A DNA stretch of 64,000 nt from Thermoanaerobacter wiegelii Rt8.B1. GTDB taxonomy: Bacteria; Bacillota; Thermoanaerobacteria; Thermoanaerobacterales; Thermoanaerobacteraceae. Each line of letters starts with the position of its first letter. Position 1 is the stretch's first letter. Position numbers and translations under genes: made by a program. The stretch covers positions 2,162,001 through 2,226,000 of the forward strand of contig NC_015958.1 of NCBI RefSeq assembly GCF_000147695.2, given 5' to 3'. The notes beneath the pieces are model-generated. The model was not told the origin of the DNA, ran no database searches, and saw only the letters and a program-made list of their open reading frames with translations. This document shows positions 24,605-32,970 of the stretch, piece by piece.

Positions 24605-25451
24605 AAGCCTTCCCCCCTTTTCTGGCGGCATCGGTTATATCGACACTATAAGCGGGGCGATTAAGGTCAATAGGCTCGTCCATATTTACCTTGATCCTTT
24701 TGACCGCAAGAAGGTGCCTGAACAGGAACATCCCTGTTCCTGGATCAAGCCCATAATCTTTATCAAATTCCAACGCCGTTTTACGAATTGATTCGGAGCT
24801 TTGGGAGAGCCTTAATAAAAAAGCGTCCCCCAGCTCAACCAATTCACTTTCAGTTAACCCTGCATCCATATAAGCATAGCGCGCTGAATGTATCCATTCA
24901 ATGTTTTTTGCTTTGACAACAGGAATATCTTTATTCGTTACGATTCCCCAATCGATACCCCTTGCCTGCCAATAGCGCCTTTCTATTTCAAGCCGTTCAA
25001 GGCTTATTCTCTTCTCCAGCTCACTTGCCGCCTTAAGACTCCTCGCTACATACCTTACATTACCATCATGATCCTTTACCGTGATCAAAAACGAAGTTGA
25101 AATAACATAGGTGGTTCCCGATTTTTTGTCGGTAAACAAATCAAACCGCAAGTCTTCTCTATCCTGTACCCAGTCTCCATAATCCAAGAGGGGAAAATGT
25201 TCTCTGATGTCAATTACTGAATCTTCCCATTCAAGCAGGTAGAAAAATCTGGCCTCGCTGTCAGTGAAAAGATGGTGAATCCGTCCTGTTTTCCATCCGA
25301 AAATTCTATGGCAGCGGCCCTTTGACGGAAAATCTTGAACAGTTAACCAGGGCTTATAGTCTTTCCCTTCTCCCCGTCCGCGTCCTTCTTTTAGAAACCT
25401 TTTATATTTTTCTTCCGACCAGTCAGTATTGTATTTCCCAATATTCCTCAT
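24591..25451 (-). CDS. tnsA: TnsA endonuclease-family transposase subunit, catalytic Asp replaced by Ser
   Basis: TnsA makes the 5'-strand cuts that allow cut-and-paste movement in Tn7. The 286-residue protein aligns well with Tn7 TnsA: KDYKPWLTVQDFPSKGR, then GRIHHLFTDSEARFFYLLEW with E66 and E76 at the spacing of Tn7 E63 and E73, and ARSLKAA with K140 at the place of K132. At the position of D114 (Tn7 STDFLV) this protein reads ISTSFLI, so the residue is Ser120. TCG to an Asp codon needs two changes, so a single read error does not explain it. C-terminal TnsC-binding region features (EIERRYWQARGIDWGIVTNK) are present. It is the first gene of tnsABCD, with AAAAGGAG before the ATG. Confidence 0.93.
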   Translation of the reverse strand: MRNIGKYNTDWSEEKYKRFLKEGRGRGEGKDYKPWLTVQDFPSKGRCHRIFGWKTGRIHHLFTDSEARFFYLLEWEDSVIDIREHFPLLDYGDWVQDREDLRFDLFTDKKSGTTYVISTSFLITVKDHDGNVRYVARSLKAASELEKRISLERLEIERRYWQARGIDWGIVTNKDIPVVKAKNIEWIHSARYAYMDAGLTESELVELGDAFLLRLSQSSESIRKTALEFDKDYGLDPGTGMFLFRHLLAVKRIKVNMDEPIDLNRPAYSVDITDAARKGGKAYAGG

Positions 25452-25480
25452 CTCCTTTTATAAGGAAATGCTATAATAAT

Positions 25481-25522
25481 TGCTGAGGAACCTTCAAAAC
25501 AATTCAATGAAGGTTCCCCAGC
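25481..25522 (-). terminator. Stem-loop between the upstream cargo operon and tnsA
   Basis: GCTGAGGAACCTTC and GAAGGTTCCCCAGC form a strong stem with a short A+T loop. It lies directly after the stop of the 25538 gene and before tnsA, so it probably separates the two transcription units. There is no clear U-run on the minus strand, so termination may be partial. Confidence 0.5.
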
Positions 25523-25537
25523 AGAGGAGCTAAAATT

Positions 25538-26059
25538 TTATGCAGTCATAAAAGTTTTTCTTATATCATCATCTGTTAAATCATTCTTTTTCAATGAGCA
25601 AGTTAATAATATCGTCACATACGCTTCAAAAGGAGTTAGCTTCTGAATTTTTTCTATCAAAGTCTTAGCAATATCAAAATCTTCTTCGTCAAAATCAAAA
25701 GATTCATATTTTAAAACATCTTCAATTGACTTAACAATTACTTCTCTTGGCTCAATTTTATTGCTTACATGATACAGGGTATTCCAAAACACTTGAAGTA
25801 ATATATAAACTTCTTCTTCCGTAAAATATCCTTGCAGTCTTTTTCTGGTGAAATTAAATAATCTCGTAAGGTCAAGAATCATATCTCTAATCTTATTTTC
25901 AAGGTAACAAGCCTTATCTTCCTCAGTAATTGTTTCTCCAATTTCTTCGTAATCCTCCAAAAGATAAATATTGCCTGAAGGATAATTGCGTACGGCTTCG
26001 TAAACCATCGGACTGATTTCAATTTTTATATTTTTTTCGGCTTCGGTAAGATTTTTCAT
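25538..26059 (-). CDS. Hypothetical acidic protein
   Basis: I do not recognise this 173-residue, Glu/Asp-rich, soluble protein. It starts MKNLTEAEKNIKIEISPMVY and carries helical stretches such as CYLENKIRDMILDLTRLFNF. There are no membrane segments or known motifs. ATG at 26059 is used because AGGAT lies just upstream and the in-frame start before it lacks one. It lies between the coiled-coil gene and tnsA, on the same strand, at the edge of the integrative replicon module. Confidence 0.6.
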   Translation of the reverse strand: MKNLTEAEKNIKIEISPMVYEAVRNYPSGNIYLLEDYEEIGETITEEDKACYLENKIRDMILDLTRLFNFTRKRLQGYFTEEEVYILLQVFWNTLYHVSNKIEPREVIVKSIEDVLKYESFDFDEEDFDIAKTLIEKIQKLTPFEAYVTILLTCSLKKNDLTDDDIRKTFMTA

Positions 26060-26152
26060 ACAAATCATCCTTTCTTTTACTTTTTTGCTCTAATTAAAAT
26101 TCAAACTTAAGTGTCAGCATTACAAGGCATCATTATTAGCAATTGTCGTAAA

Positions 26153-27073
26153 TTACTGCACTAATTTAACTAAATCATATTTACCTAAATAATCGCTTAT
26201 AACAATTACTTCGCCCTCTATATCATCGTTATCATCTTCTGAATCGTTATCCTCATCATAAGGAAATGTTTCAATTTCTGCGACATAAGCATTGTATCCT
26301 TTATCAATCAGTTCTTTAACCTCTTTTAATGCTTCAAGGCTTGGATTATCTGTTTTTTCCCAACAGCCGTTGTCGAAATAGTCTAAAGTAAAATCAGGGA
26401 ATTCCTTTCTTGCCCTTTCGTACACATAATCCTTTTCGCACTCATATCCTAATTCTAAAGCTAATTTCAATTTTTCGCTTCCATATTGTTCAATCCAAGT
26501 TTTTCTTTCTTTTATGATTTGCTCTTTTTCTTGCCTTATTTTTTCTTCCTCTTCTCTTTTCTTCTTTTCTAATTCTTCGGCCTCTCTTTGCCTCTGTTCA
26601 TTTTTTATCCTTTCTTTTTCTTCATATTCTTTTTCCAATACCTTTTTTTGTTCTTCTAACGCTGCTTTTTTCTCCGTGATATTTTTCACTCTGTTCTTTT
26701 CCCATTCAATCAATTGTTCTACTGTTTGAGGTTCACTAAACTTTTTAAAATCTCTTACTTCTTCAATTTTCCAATACGATGGGCATCTTTCCTCAAGCTT
26801 ATAGTCAACTACAACTTCAGCAAGATAATATTTTTTATATCCTTCATTAAAAAAAGAATCCCTGTTGTCTTCTTCAACGCTAATCTCTGCTCCAATGTTT
26901 AAATAAATATTTCCGTATTTGTCCACTCTTGCAAGTTCAATAATTTCTGGAGTAGCATTGCAGTAAATTTCTTGCAATTCTTTACCATTGCCTCCGCTCA
27001 AAAGGCTTTTTTTTCTTCCTTCTTCATTGAGAAGATATCTAATTCTTGCTTTTTTGTTTAATTCTGTCGTCAC
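26153..27073 (-). CDS. Hypothetical protein with central charged coiled coil
   Basis: This 306-residue soluble protein has three parts. A beta-rich N-terminal domain (residues 1-110) includes a GNIYLNIGAEISVEEDN segment. A long Glu/Lys/Arg helix (KKVLEKEYEEKERIKNEQRQ and onward, residues ~135-195) is predicted to form a coiled coil. A C-terminal acidic domain ends YDEDNDSEDDNDDIEGEVIV. GTG at 27073, nine bases after AGGGG, is taken as the start. It is transcribed with the small XRE gene upstream. The function is unknown; a regulatory or partition-associated role is only a guess. Confidence 0.6.
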   Translation of the reverse strand: MTTELNKKARIRYLLNEEGRKKSLLSGGNGKELQEIYCNATPEIIELARVDKYGNIYLNIGAEISVEEDNRDSFFNEGYKKYYLAEVVVDYKLEERCPSYWKIEEVRDFKKFSEPQTVEQLIEWEKNRVKNITEKKAALEEQKKVLEKEYEEKERIKNEQRQREAEELEKKKREEEEKIRQEKEQIIKERKTWIEQYGSEKLKLALELGYECEKDYVYERARKEFPDFTLDYFDNGCWEKTDNPSLEALKEVKELIDKGYNAYVAEIETFPYDEDNDSEDDNDDIEGEVIVISDYLGKYDLVKLVQ

Positions 27074-27117
27074 ATATACCAACCCCTTTCAATTTATTTT
27101 TAAACAGTCATTTGAGG

Positions 27118-27333
27118 TTATAATTTTGTGTTTATAATAAACTCTTCTATATCCTTACCTAAGGCCGCAGCAATTTTCCCAACTGTCTGCGGCCTTGGGA
27201 TTACCTTGCTATGTTCTATTCTTATTAATGTTTTAGGACTCAAATTCGCTTCTTCTGCCAGCTGGGCTATACTTTTACCCTGTCTGGCACGCTCCAGCTT
27301 AATTTTTGCTGTATCATAATAGACATTACTCAT
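27118..27333 (-). CDS. Small XRE-family HTH regulator
   Basis: This 71-residue Cro/CI-type DNA-binding protein is almost entirely the helix-turn-helix (RARQGKSIAQLAEEANLSPK and TLIRIEHSKVIPRPQTVGKI). ATG at 27333 follows AGGGGG. It is transcribed divergently from a second XRE gene across a 145-base control region containing three CTAAC-type repeats. This resembles a Cro/CI-like switch of an integrative element. Confidence 0.85.
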   Translation of the reverse strand: MSNVYYDTAKIKLERARQGKSIAQLAEEANLSPKTLIRIEHSKVIPRPQTVGKIAAALGKDIEEFIINTKL

Positions 27334-27346
27334 ACATACCACCCCC

Positions 27347-27454
27347 TTTACTAACTTTTAAGACATTTTTATTATAACATCTAATTTGTTAGTGTGCAAA
27401 TTTTACTGCTCTCTTTTTTACTAACTTTTTTTTCGCTAATTTTTATGATATACT
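27347..27454. promoter_or_regulatory. Divergent XRE control region with repeated operator-like motifs
   Basis: Between two divergent XRE genes the motif TTTACTAACTTTT occurs at 27347-27359 and 27417-27429, and in inverted form as AATTTGTTAGTG at 27383-27394. A likely -10 element TATACT lies at 27449-27454 for the rightward gene. The spacing suggests cooperative repressor binding. Seen directly are the repeats; the operator role is inferred. Confidence 0.55.
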
Positions 27455-27478
27455 CTTTACGAAAGGAGTTGACAGCAA

Positions 27479-28027
27479 TTGATCGGCGAAAGACTTAAAA
27501 TGCTTCGCAAAGAGAAAGGACTTACAATGAAAGAAATTGGGGAAATCATTGGAGTTTCTGATGCAGCATGGACCAAATATGAGAAGAACCGTGCTGAACC
27601 TTCTATAGAAAGTCTTATTAAAATTGCTGATTATTTTCAGGTTTCACTTGACTTCCTTCTTGGGCGTACCAACATACGGGAACCACAGTTTGTAGAAAAA
27701 GCTAATATACAAAGTGAATTTTTGAAAGAATTCGAGTGGTCAAAGATAGGCGACCCATCTCAAATGTATTTTTTAGTGGAAAATCTTTCTACTTCTATCG
27801 GAAAATATAATGAACATAAAGTAACAGAATCAGAACTGCAATTGCTGCTAAAAACTATCAGCGATGTAGTTCTTTATTTCAATACCCTTGCGGAACTGAA
27901 AGAGAAAGACAAATGTATTACAAAACAAGCCTTAGCCGAACATCGAAAAATTTTATCTCAAATTATTGAAGACCTGAACGACATTTTAGAAGAAGCATAC
28001 AAGGATGTATTAGGCGGAAAAAAGTAA
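27479..28027 (+). CDS. XRE-family transcriptional regulator (CI-like)
   Basis: This 182-residue repressor-like protein has an N-terminal helix-turn-helix (RLKMLRKEKGLTMKEIGEII and SDAAWTKYEKNRAEPSIESL, residues 4-60) and a helical C-terminal dimerisation region. The start is TTG at 27479 with AAAGGAG upstream. It is divergent from the small XRE gene and followed by the tyrosine recombinase on the same strand, an arrangement common in integrative elements. No peptidase motif of the LexA/CI self-cleaving type is seen. Confidence 0.88.
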   Translation: MIGERLKMLRKEKGLTMKEIGEIIGVSDAAWTKYEKNRAEPSIESLIKIADYFQVSLDFLLGRTNIREPQFVEKANIQSEFLKEFEWSKIGDPSQMYFLVENLSTSIGKYNEHKVTESELQLLLKTISDVVLYFNTLAELKEKDKCITKQALAEHRKILSQIIEDLNDILEEAYKDVLGGKK

Positions 28028-28035
28028 TAAAAATA

Positions 28036-28158
28036 TTATGTAGCGAGATTTTTTCATTTATTTTCATTTTTAAAAACGCAAACATCAGAAAAATTCGTTT
28101 TTAAAATCGTAAAACTCGCTACATAACGATATCTTATGAAGCCAAATTATGTAGCCAA
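28036..28158. repeat. Nested inverted repeats upstream of the tyrosine recombinase
   Basis: TTATGTAGCGAGATTTT (28036-28052) and AAAACTCGCTACATAA (28111-28126) form a long inverted repeat. A third ATTATGTAGC copy lies at 28146-28155. Within the loop are two CGTTTTTAAAA-type half-palindromes (28065-28078 and 28096-28109). Such arm-type repeats beside a recombinase gene suggest its recombination or binding site. This interpretation is inference. Confidence 0.5.
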
Positions 28159-28187
28159 TCCGATTTATGGTATGGGAGGTAACTGTT

Positions 28188-29063
28188 GTGGATTGGTTAG
28201 AAAAGTTTGAAGAGGAATTAAAACAAACAGGGAAAAGTCAAAATACAATTATAAGTTATTGCACAGACATAAAAGAATTCTTGAAGTGGTTTTCCGATAC
28301 ATATGCGAAGGAATTCGACGGTAGAATTCTTGAGCAAGACGTTCGTGAATACCGTAACTACTTACTAAACATAGCAAAGTTAAAGCCATCCTCCATTAAC
28401 AGAAAGATGGCCGCTTTAAAAAACTTCAACCAGTTTCTTATCCAAACTGGCACAGGGATAGAAGCAGACATTTGTGGTATTTCTGTGGCCGACATTCATG
28501 ACAGAGAAATTAGAACCATTAGCCGCAATGAACTTAACAGGCTTAAGCGTGCAGTATATGCAAGCGGAAATAAGCGAGATATAGCATTGATCGAGCTTTT
28601 GATAGGAACAGGTGTAAGAGTTTCCGAACTCGTTTCTTTAACCACAGAAGACATCCATTTAACTGCACGAAATGGCAAAGAAAACTATTCATATATTGTT
28701 ATCCGTAATGGGAAAGGCAATAAATATCGAGAAATACCTTTAAATTCCCAAGTCAAAAAGGCGTTGGAAGAATACCTCGTCACAAGGTCACATTTAAGTG
28801 GCAGAATTTTCATCGGCCAGCGTGGCCCGCTGAGAAGAGAATCGGTTGATAAAATTATTAAAAAATACTGTCGTATGGCAGGCATCGAAGAAATTTCCGC
28901 TCATGTCTTGCGGCATACTTTCTGCACCCGTTTGATGTCCGAAAATGTTCCCATACCTATCATCTCAAAGCTGGCAGGCCATTCAAGTATTCAAACCACC
29001 ATGGACTTCTATGTTCGAGTTAGCCGAGCCGATAAGACTGCTGCAGTGGAAAAATTAACCTAA
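28188..29063 (+). CDS. Tyrosine recombinase (XerC/D-like phage-type integrase)
   Basis: This 291-residue site-specific recombinase has a SAM-like N-terminal core-binding domain (KFEEELKQTGKSQNTIISYC). Catalytic residues are visible: the first Arg in GTGVRVSELV near residue 145, HVLRHTFCTRL (HxxR) near 240, LAGHSS (second His) near 263, and the Tyr nucleophile in MDFYVRVSRAD near 275. GTG at 28188 is chosen because GGGAGG precedes it. It could integrate the replicon module or resolve cointegrates of the Tn7-like element. A strong terminator follows. Confidence 0.93.
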   Translation: MDWLEKFEEELKQTGKSQNTIISYCTDIKEFLKWFSDTYAKEFDGRILEQDVREYRNYLLNIAKLKPSSINRKMAALKNFNQFLIQTGTGIEADICGISVADIHDREIRTISRNELNRLKRAVYASGNKRDIALIELLIGTGVRVSELVSLTTEDIHLTARNGKENYSYIVIRNGKGNKYREIPLNSQVKKALEEYLVTRSHLSGRIFIGQRGPLRRESVDKIIKKYCRMAGIEEISAHVLRHTFCTRLMSENVPIPIISKLAGHSSIQTTMDFYVRVSRADKTAAVEKLT

Positions 29064-29086
29064 TGTAAACACAATGGAAACACAAA

Positions 29087-29120
29087 ATAACCGCAGGTCA
29101 ATTTAAAACCTGCGGTTTTA
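29087..29120 (+). terminator. Rho-independent terminator after the recombinase
   Basis: AACCGCAGGT (29089-29098) pairs with ACCTGCGGTT (29108-29117), followed by TTTA. It lies 24 bases after the recombinase stop codon. Confidence 0.85.
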
Positions 29121-29216
29121 TCATGAAGAAGAAGGAGATATTATAAAAAAAGCCAAAACATAACCATATCAATCAAGAAAATTATAGAAAATACACCTTT
29201 CTTATGTCAAAAATTT

Positions 29217-29390
29217 TTATTTTCCCACCAGTATCTCATAGATTGCCTCATCTATACATCCTTTTTCATAAAGAACGCTTGCTACACTTCTTCCAAACTC
29301 TGCTATGTCATGTCCGTAATGTGCGAGATAAATAATTTCCTGCAGCACTTCCCCTGCGTTATACCTTTCTTTATCTTTAGCATTTGCCAT
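29217..29390 (-). CDS. Small hypothetical protein (57 aa)
   Basis: This short open frame is supported by AGGAGAGGTG just before the ATG at 29390 and by a protein-like composition: MANAKDKERYNAGEVLQEII, then YLAHYGHDIAEFGRSVASVL, then YEKGCIDEAIYEILVGK. It is soluble and helical. The function is unknown. It is convergent with the recombinase. Confidence 0.6.
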   Translation of the reverse strand: MANAKDKERYNAGEVLQEIIYLAHYGHDIAEFGRSVASVLYEKGCIDEAIYEILVGK

Positions 29391-29687
29391 ATGGTTTCAC
29401 CTCTCCTTTTAATATGATGGATCTATTATAGCGCACATGACAAAAAAGCAAAAAATAATTCCATTCAAATTTCTGCATTACATAATATGTCAAAGTATAG
29501 CTAAAGTCGAGTGTATAGCTGAAATCTTTTACAGGCAAAAGTGTTTCCTTTTGGTCAGGCTCAAAATATGATGGGTAAGAAAGTAAGATGGTATTTAAAC
29601 AAACTTTGGATCGTTTTCGTTTTTGAAAATAAAAAAGGGGACTGTCCTATTCAAACAATCCCCTAAACATGTATTTAAAAAACTTGG

Positions 29688-29990
29688 TCACGTTTTTATC
29701 TCGTCTTTAAAAATTGCATTATTAAGCAAAAATCCTATTTTCAACCCATCTTTAAACCCCTGTTGGTATAAAAAACGAAAAGCCAAAGCCTCCCTTTGCC
29801 CGACTAAGTCTTCGTATTTTTCAAGCCTCGACTTGCTATCATCAATGGAACTTGAAAATATTTTTTCATATGCTATTTTCACAGAACATGTTAGTTGCTT
29901 ATATTCCGAAGAAGTTGCAGCAATACGGTTTACAATTTCGTCTACTCTGTCATTTTTATAGTTTTCCAAAGCACTGTAAATGTCCCGCAA
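29688..29990 (-). CDS. Small hypothetical protein, DUF6809-like
   Basis: This 100-residue helical protein starts at a TTG (29990) with GGAGGG upstream. Its C-terminal part (LEKYEDLVGQREALAFRFLY then QQGFKDGLKIGFLL) resembles the small DUF6809-type proteins found on mobile elements, where the YxxGFxxGLKIG ending recurs. The function is unknown. The assignment rests on memory of the family pattern, so it is moderate at best. Confidence 0.6.
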   Translation of the reverse strand: MRDIYSALENYKNDRVDEIVNRIAATSSEYKQLTCSVKIAYEKIFSSSIDDSKSRLEKYEDLVGQREALAFRFLYQQGFKDGLKIGFLLNNAIFKDEIKT

Positions 29991-30171
29991 AAGATATTCC
30001 CTCCTTCATCTTCTTGTGCAATTAATTATTGTATGTAACCTTAATTAAATCCTTTTCCCTTAATCCCTACAAGCAATATGTACGCCGCTACCATAAATCA
30101 GTAGCGGCCAATAAATACACCTGCTTTGTCAAAAAAGAAGGAGACAGGAAAAGAAGGGAGAGAATGGGAAT

Positions 30172-30282
30172 ATATATAAAACAGCACTTTTAGTGCTGTG
30201 GGAACCGCAGCAGGAATTTCAGGAGTTTTTAGTCAAAATGATTTTTAAACCAGTTTTTTCTTGAAAAACTTTTACTCGTAAC
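30172..30282 (-). ncRNA. Candidate small RNA with its own promoter and terminator
   Basis: On the minus strand, TTGACT (30313-30318) and TATGAT (30289-30294), 18 bases apart, form a good sigma-A promoter. About 85 bases later comes the stem CAGCAC/GTGCTG followed by TTTTATATAT (30172-30199), a terminator. No reading frame lies between. A small RNA of about 110 nt is therefore predicted. Its position after the primase gene in a replicon-like module makes a regulatory or copy-control role conceivable; this is inference. Confidence 0.5.
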
Positions 30283-30447
30283 ATCGCCATCATAAACAAT
30301 GTTCTTTTAAAAAGTCAAGAAACTTTTCTTTATATCACTTCAAACCACATTTTTTAAAATGCAAGCATATGAATTTCGGCAATGCAAAAAATAGAGTTAT
30401 GAAAAAATCCAGTAACTTTACACATTTGCAATTCAAAAAAGAGACTA

Positions 30448-32211
30448 CTAAACAGCCTCACGATAAACAAGGTTTCTCGCTTCCGTCTCCGTGATATAAA
30501 AATCTTCCATAATCTCATGCACAAGTTTTTCTTTTTCTATTATGCTTTTATCTGCTTGTATGCTTTCTTTTTTCTTTTCTGCTTCCATTTCTTTCTCTTT
30601 TTGCATTTTTCCCGTAACACAAGACAAAAAATATGCGTTTACTTCATCTCGGAAACTCTTTTCTTGTGTTTTTTGCGTTTCTAGTGCGTCTGAAATAAGT
30701 CCAAACTTTTTGCGGTATGTCTCTATGTCCACCGCCTCATCAATCGCATGTTGTATTTTTCTTGTTACAATCTGGTAAAAAGCCGAATCCCGTGGAGCAA
30801 CCATCTCGCCGAAATCCTTATACCTGTCATGTGTGTTCTTTTTTGGATATACTAAAATTTTCACTCTCGAAAAACCAAACTTTTTCATCTTTTCATAAGT
30901 TGCAATATTTGCTTTTATTCCGTCATCCGTACTATCGTATGCTAAAATCACCTCTATATCTTTCCCAAAAACTTCCATTAAGAGTTCTATCTGCCGTTCA
31001 GATATAGAATTTCCGAGTGTCGCCACAACCGCAACGCCATCAAGACGGTAGCAATAAACTCGTGCTGCATCCTTTGGCCCCTCGACGAGCACGACTTTTT
31101 TATATTCATTCGGATTTTTTACATACTTGTAAAGGAGATAGAGGTTTTCATCGCGTTTAAAACCAACAGTATTAATAATTCTCGATGTCAGCTTTTTCTT
31201 TTTATTGTTTTTTTGTTCCTTTGTAATTTCCAAGTTTTCCCAATACTGTTTTTTCCAAAAATTATCGCTCAAAACTTTATGTTCTCGTTCTTGTTCATCG
31301 TCAAAAATGCTCCGTCCCTGCAAGCCAACCACTTTCCCATTTATGTCTTTGATAGCATAAATGACACGATAACGGAAGTCGTTCGATTCGTTGCAATCAG
31401 CCGATTCGCTCCCGTCTCTGTAATAAATATCACACTCTTCCATCTCTTGTGCATTAAATCCTAACTTCTCCATATACATACATTTTCCCTTGGTTTCGCT
31501 TAAGATTTTTTCAACATTCTTCTCGTTTACAAAACCTCTTACTCCATTTGTCTTACCTATTATTTTTTGAGTTTCTATATCTCTTTCTTGCGAATTCTCC
31601 TCTAATATTTCCCATACAGTTTCGATATTGTCAACAAAAAGATCGGCACTTTCTTTCAAAAGCCCCCAAATATCCCCCGTAAAACCACAGCGAAAACAGT
31701 TTCCATGCGGCAGGGCATCTTCATTCATAAAAATTGCAAAATTTTCGTGTTCACAAATTGGACAAATATCAAGCTTCACAACATAATCACTAATATCTAT
31801 AATTTCATACCGTTGCTTTTCAAAAATCTTTGCAATTCTTTCAGTGTTCCATTTTGCGTCTAAAATTTCTTTTTTTATTTTTGCAAGTAGAAATTTTTTT
31901 GAAAACAGCAGAGCAAAATTCACAATATCATCCATTTTTATGTCATTTGATAAAAAGTTTTTTAGTTGCTTATACGTTTCGTAATCGGCTTTGTAAAAAA
32001 TCGGATTCCATAAATAGCCATCTTTTTGATTTACTGACTGTTTATAATTAAAGTGTCGTAGTTGCTTCCAGTCTGCGTTTTGTAAAGCGTTTTGAATAGC
32101 TTCTTCGATAATGTCTTGAAAAGTCTTTTTTGTTTCAACTATTTCATTATAGCGTGATAAAATCTCGTTGTATTCTTTGTATAAATTTTGTATAATTTTC
32201 ATTAAGCACAT
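30448..32211 (-). CDS. DnaG-like primase with zinc finger and TOPRIM domain
   Basis: This protein of about 587 residues is probably the replication primase of an integrative element. Near residues 150-175 (from this start) a zinc-binding element reads CPICEHENFAIF then CFRCGFTG. A TOPRIM domain follows with KKVVLVEGPKDAARVY and, about 50 residues on, ILAYDSTDDGIKAN, the acidic metal-binding motifs. The N- and C-termini are helical. The start is ATG at 32211, four bases after AAGGAG, with ATG at 32202 as alternative. It shares its N-terminal plan with the protein at 34023-35129. Confidence 0.8.
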   Translation of the reverse strand: MCLMKIIQNLYKEYNEILSRYNEIVETKKTFQDIIEEAIQNALQNADWKQLRHFNYKQSVNQKDGYLWNPIFYKADYETYKQLKNFLSNDIKMDDIVNFALLFSKKFLLAKIKKEILDAKWNTERIAKIFEKQRYEIIDISDYVVKLDICPICEHENFAIFMNEDALPHGNCFRCGFTGDIWGLLKESADLFVDNIETVWEILEENSQERDIETQKIIGKTNGVRGFVNEKNVEKILSETKGKCMYMEKLGFNAQEMEECDIYYRDGSESADCNESNDFRYRVIYAIKDINGKVVGLQGRSIFDDEQEREHKVLSDNFWKKQYWENLEITKEQKNNKKKKLTSRIINTVGFKRDENLYLLYKYVKNPNEYKKVVLVEGPKDAARVYCYRLDGVAVVATLGNSISERQIELLMEVFGKDIEVILAYDSTDDGIKANIATYEKMKKFGFSRVKILVYPKKNTHDRYKDFGEMVAPRDSAFYQIVTRKIQHAIDEAVDIETYRKKFGLISDALETQKTQEKSFRDEVNAYFLSCVTGKMQKEKEMEAEKKKESIQADKSIIEKEKLVHEIMEDFYITETEARNLVYREAV

Positions 32212-32310
32212 CACTCTCCTTTGATTAGGTTTCTTATTCTCCTTTTTTTGAGTAGTATGTACGAGGGAGTAACTGAGAAACATGAAACGCAACAAAAAAA
32301 TTTTCTGTAA

Positions 32311-32372
32311 CGGGAAGAATTCCCGCTTTTTTTGTTTAAGTATGTCAGCCCGCCGTTAAGCGGGCAGTTTTT
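32311..32372 (+). terminator. Two consecutive stem-loops upstream of the primase
   Basis: CGGGAAGAATTCCCG (32311-32325) followed by CTTTTTTT, and GCCCGCCGTTAAGCGGGC (32348-32365) followed by AGTTTTTATT, are two terminator-like hairpins in a row, both with T-runs on the plus strand. No plus-strand gene was found to their left, so they may instead structure the primase leader. This is a visible structure with uncertain role. Confidence 0.45.
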
Positions 32373-32499
32373 ATTCTTTTCGTAACTTTTAAAAGTTTCT
32401 ACAAGCTCCTCAACACCGTGCAAAGACTTTACGCCAAGTATAAACGGCATTTTTTTCTACGCAAATATTGTAAGAAATACCTTAAGAGAAAATCAAATT

Positions 32500-32808
32500 T
32501 TACTCCGACTTTTTAAAAAAATGAGTATACAAAATGTTTCTCACCAAACGTGATACAGACATCGAATGTTTCTGAGCAAGGTCTTGCAGTCTCTCCAACT
32601 CTTCATCCGTCACTTTTGCAACTATTTTGTGCCCTTTTGCCGTGGTAAAAGTGTAATCATTTCTGATTTCCGTGCTGTAGTCAAATTGTTCAAACAGTAT
32701 CCAAAGCACAACTTTTGTTATCGTCATACCAGTTTCCTCCGAGAGTTCGCGCAATCTCTGAAAAGTTCGCTCCGAAACTACCGTCCAAAACTGCTTTTGT
32801 TTTCTCAT
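32500..32808 (-). CDS. Tandem ribbon-helix-helix DNA-binding protein, copy 1
   Basis: This 102-residue protein has two similar halves. Each has a beta strand then two helices: FWTVVSERTFQRLRELSEET with GMTITKVVLWILFEQF, and KIVAKVTDEELERLQDLAQK with HSMSVSRLVRNILYTHFF. That is the pattern of two ribbon-helix-helix units in one chain. ATG at 32808 follows AGGTGG. A paralogue sits at 55157-55489. Both copies are transcribed away from a small plus-strand gene that is itself duplicated, so the protein may control that gene. Confidence 0.7.
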   Translation of the reverse strand: MRKQKQFWTVVSERTFQRLRELSEETGMTITKVVLWILFEQFDYSTEIRNDYTFTTAKGHKIVAKVTDEELERLQDLAQKHSMSVSRLVRNILYTHFFKKSE

Positions 32809-32897
32809 ACAAACCACCTCGCTTTTAATTCTCTACAAACATAATAGAAAAATATTCATGCTTGAGTCAAGTTTTTATTCAATATTTTTTGCAAATA

Positions 32898-32926
32898 TTG
32901 TCAAGTTGCAAAAAATATGATATGAT
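32898..32926 (+). promoter_or_regulatory. Promoter of the 32971 small gene
   Basis: TTGTCA (32898-32903) and TATGAT (32921-32926), 17 bases apart, give a good sigma-A promoter about 45 bases before the ATG at 32971. It lies in the gap between the RHH gene and the divergent small gene. Confidence 0.65.
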
Positions 32927-32970
32927 GTAGCCAACAATGATGAGTAAGACTGTGAAAGGAGCTGGTAGGA

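Noticed and set aside
32211-32450. 79-codon open frame spanning the double hairpins upstream of the primase
   Set aside because: It contains two terminator-like stems and overlaps the primase ribosome binding site, which is unlikely for a coding gene.
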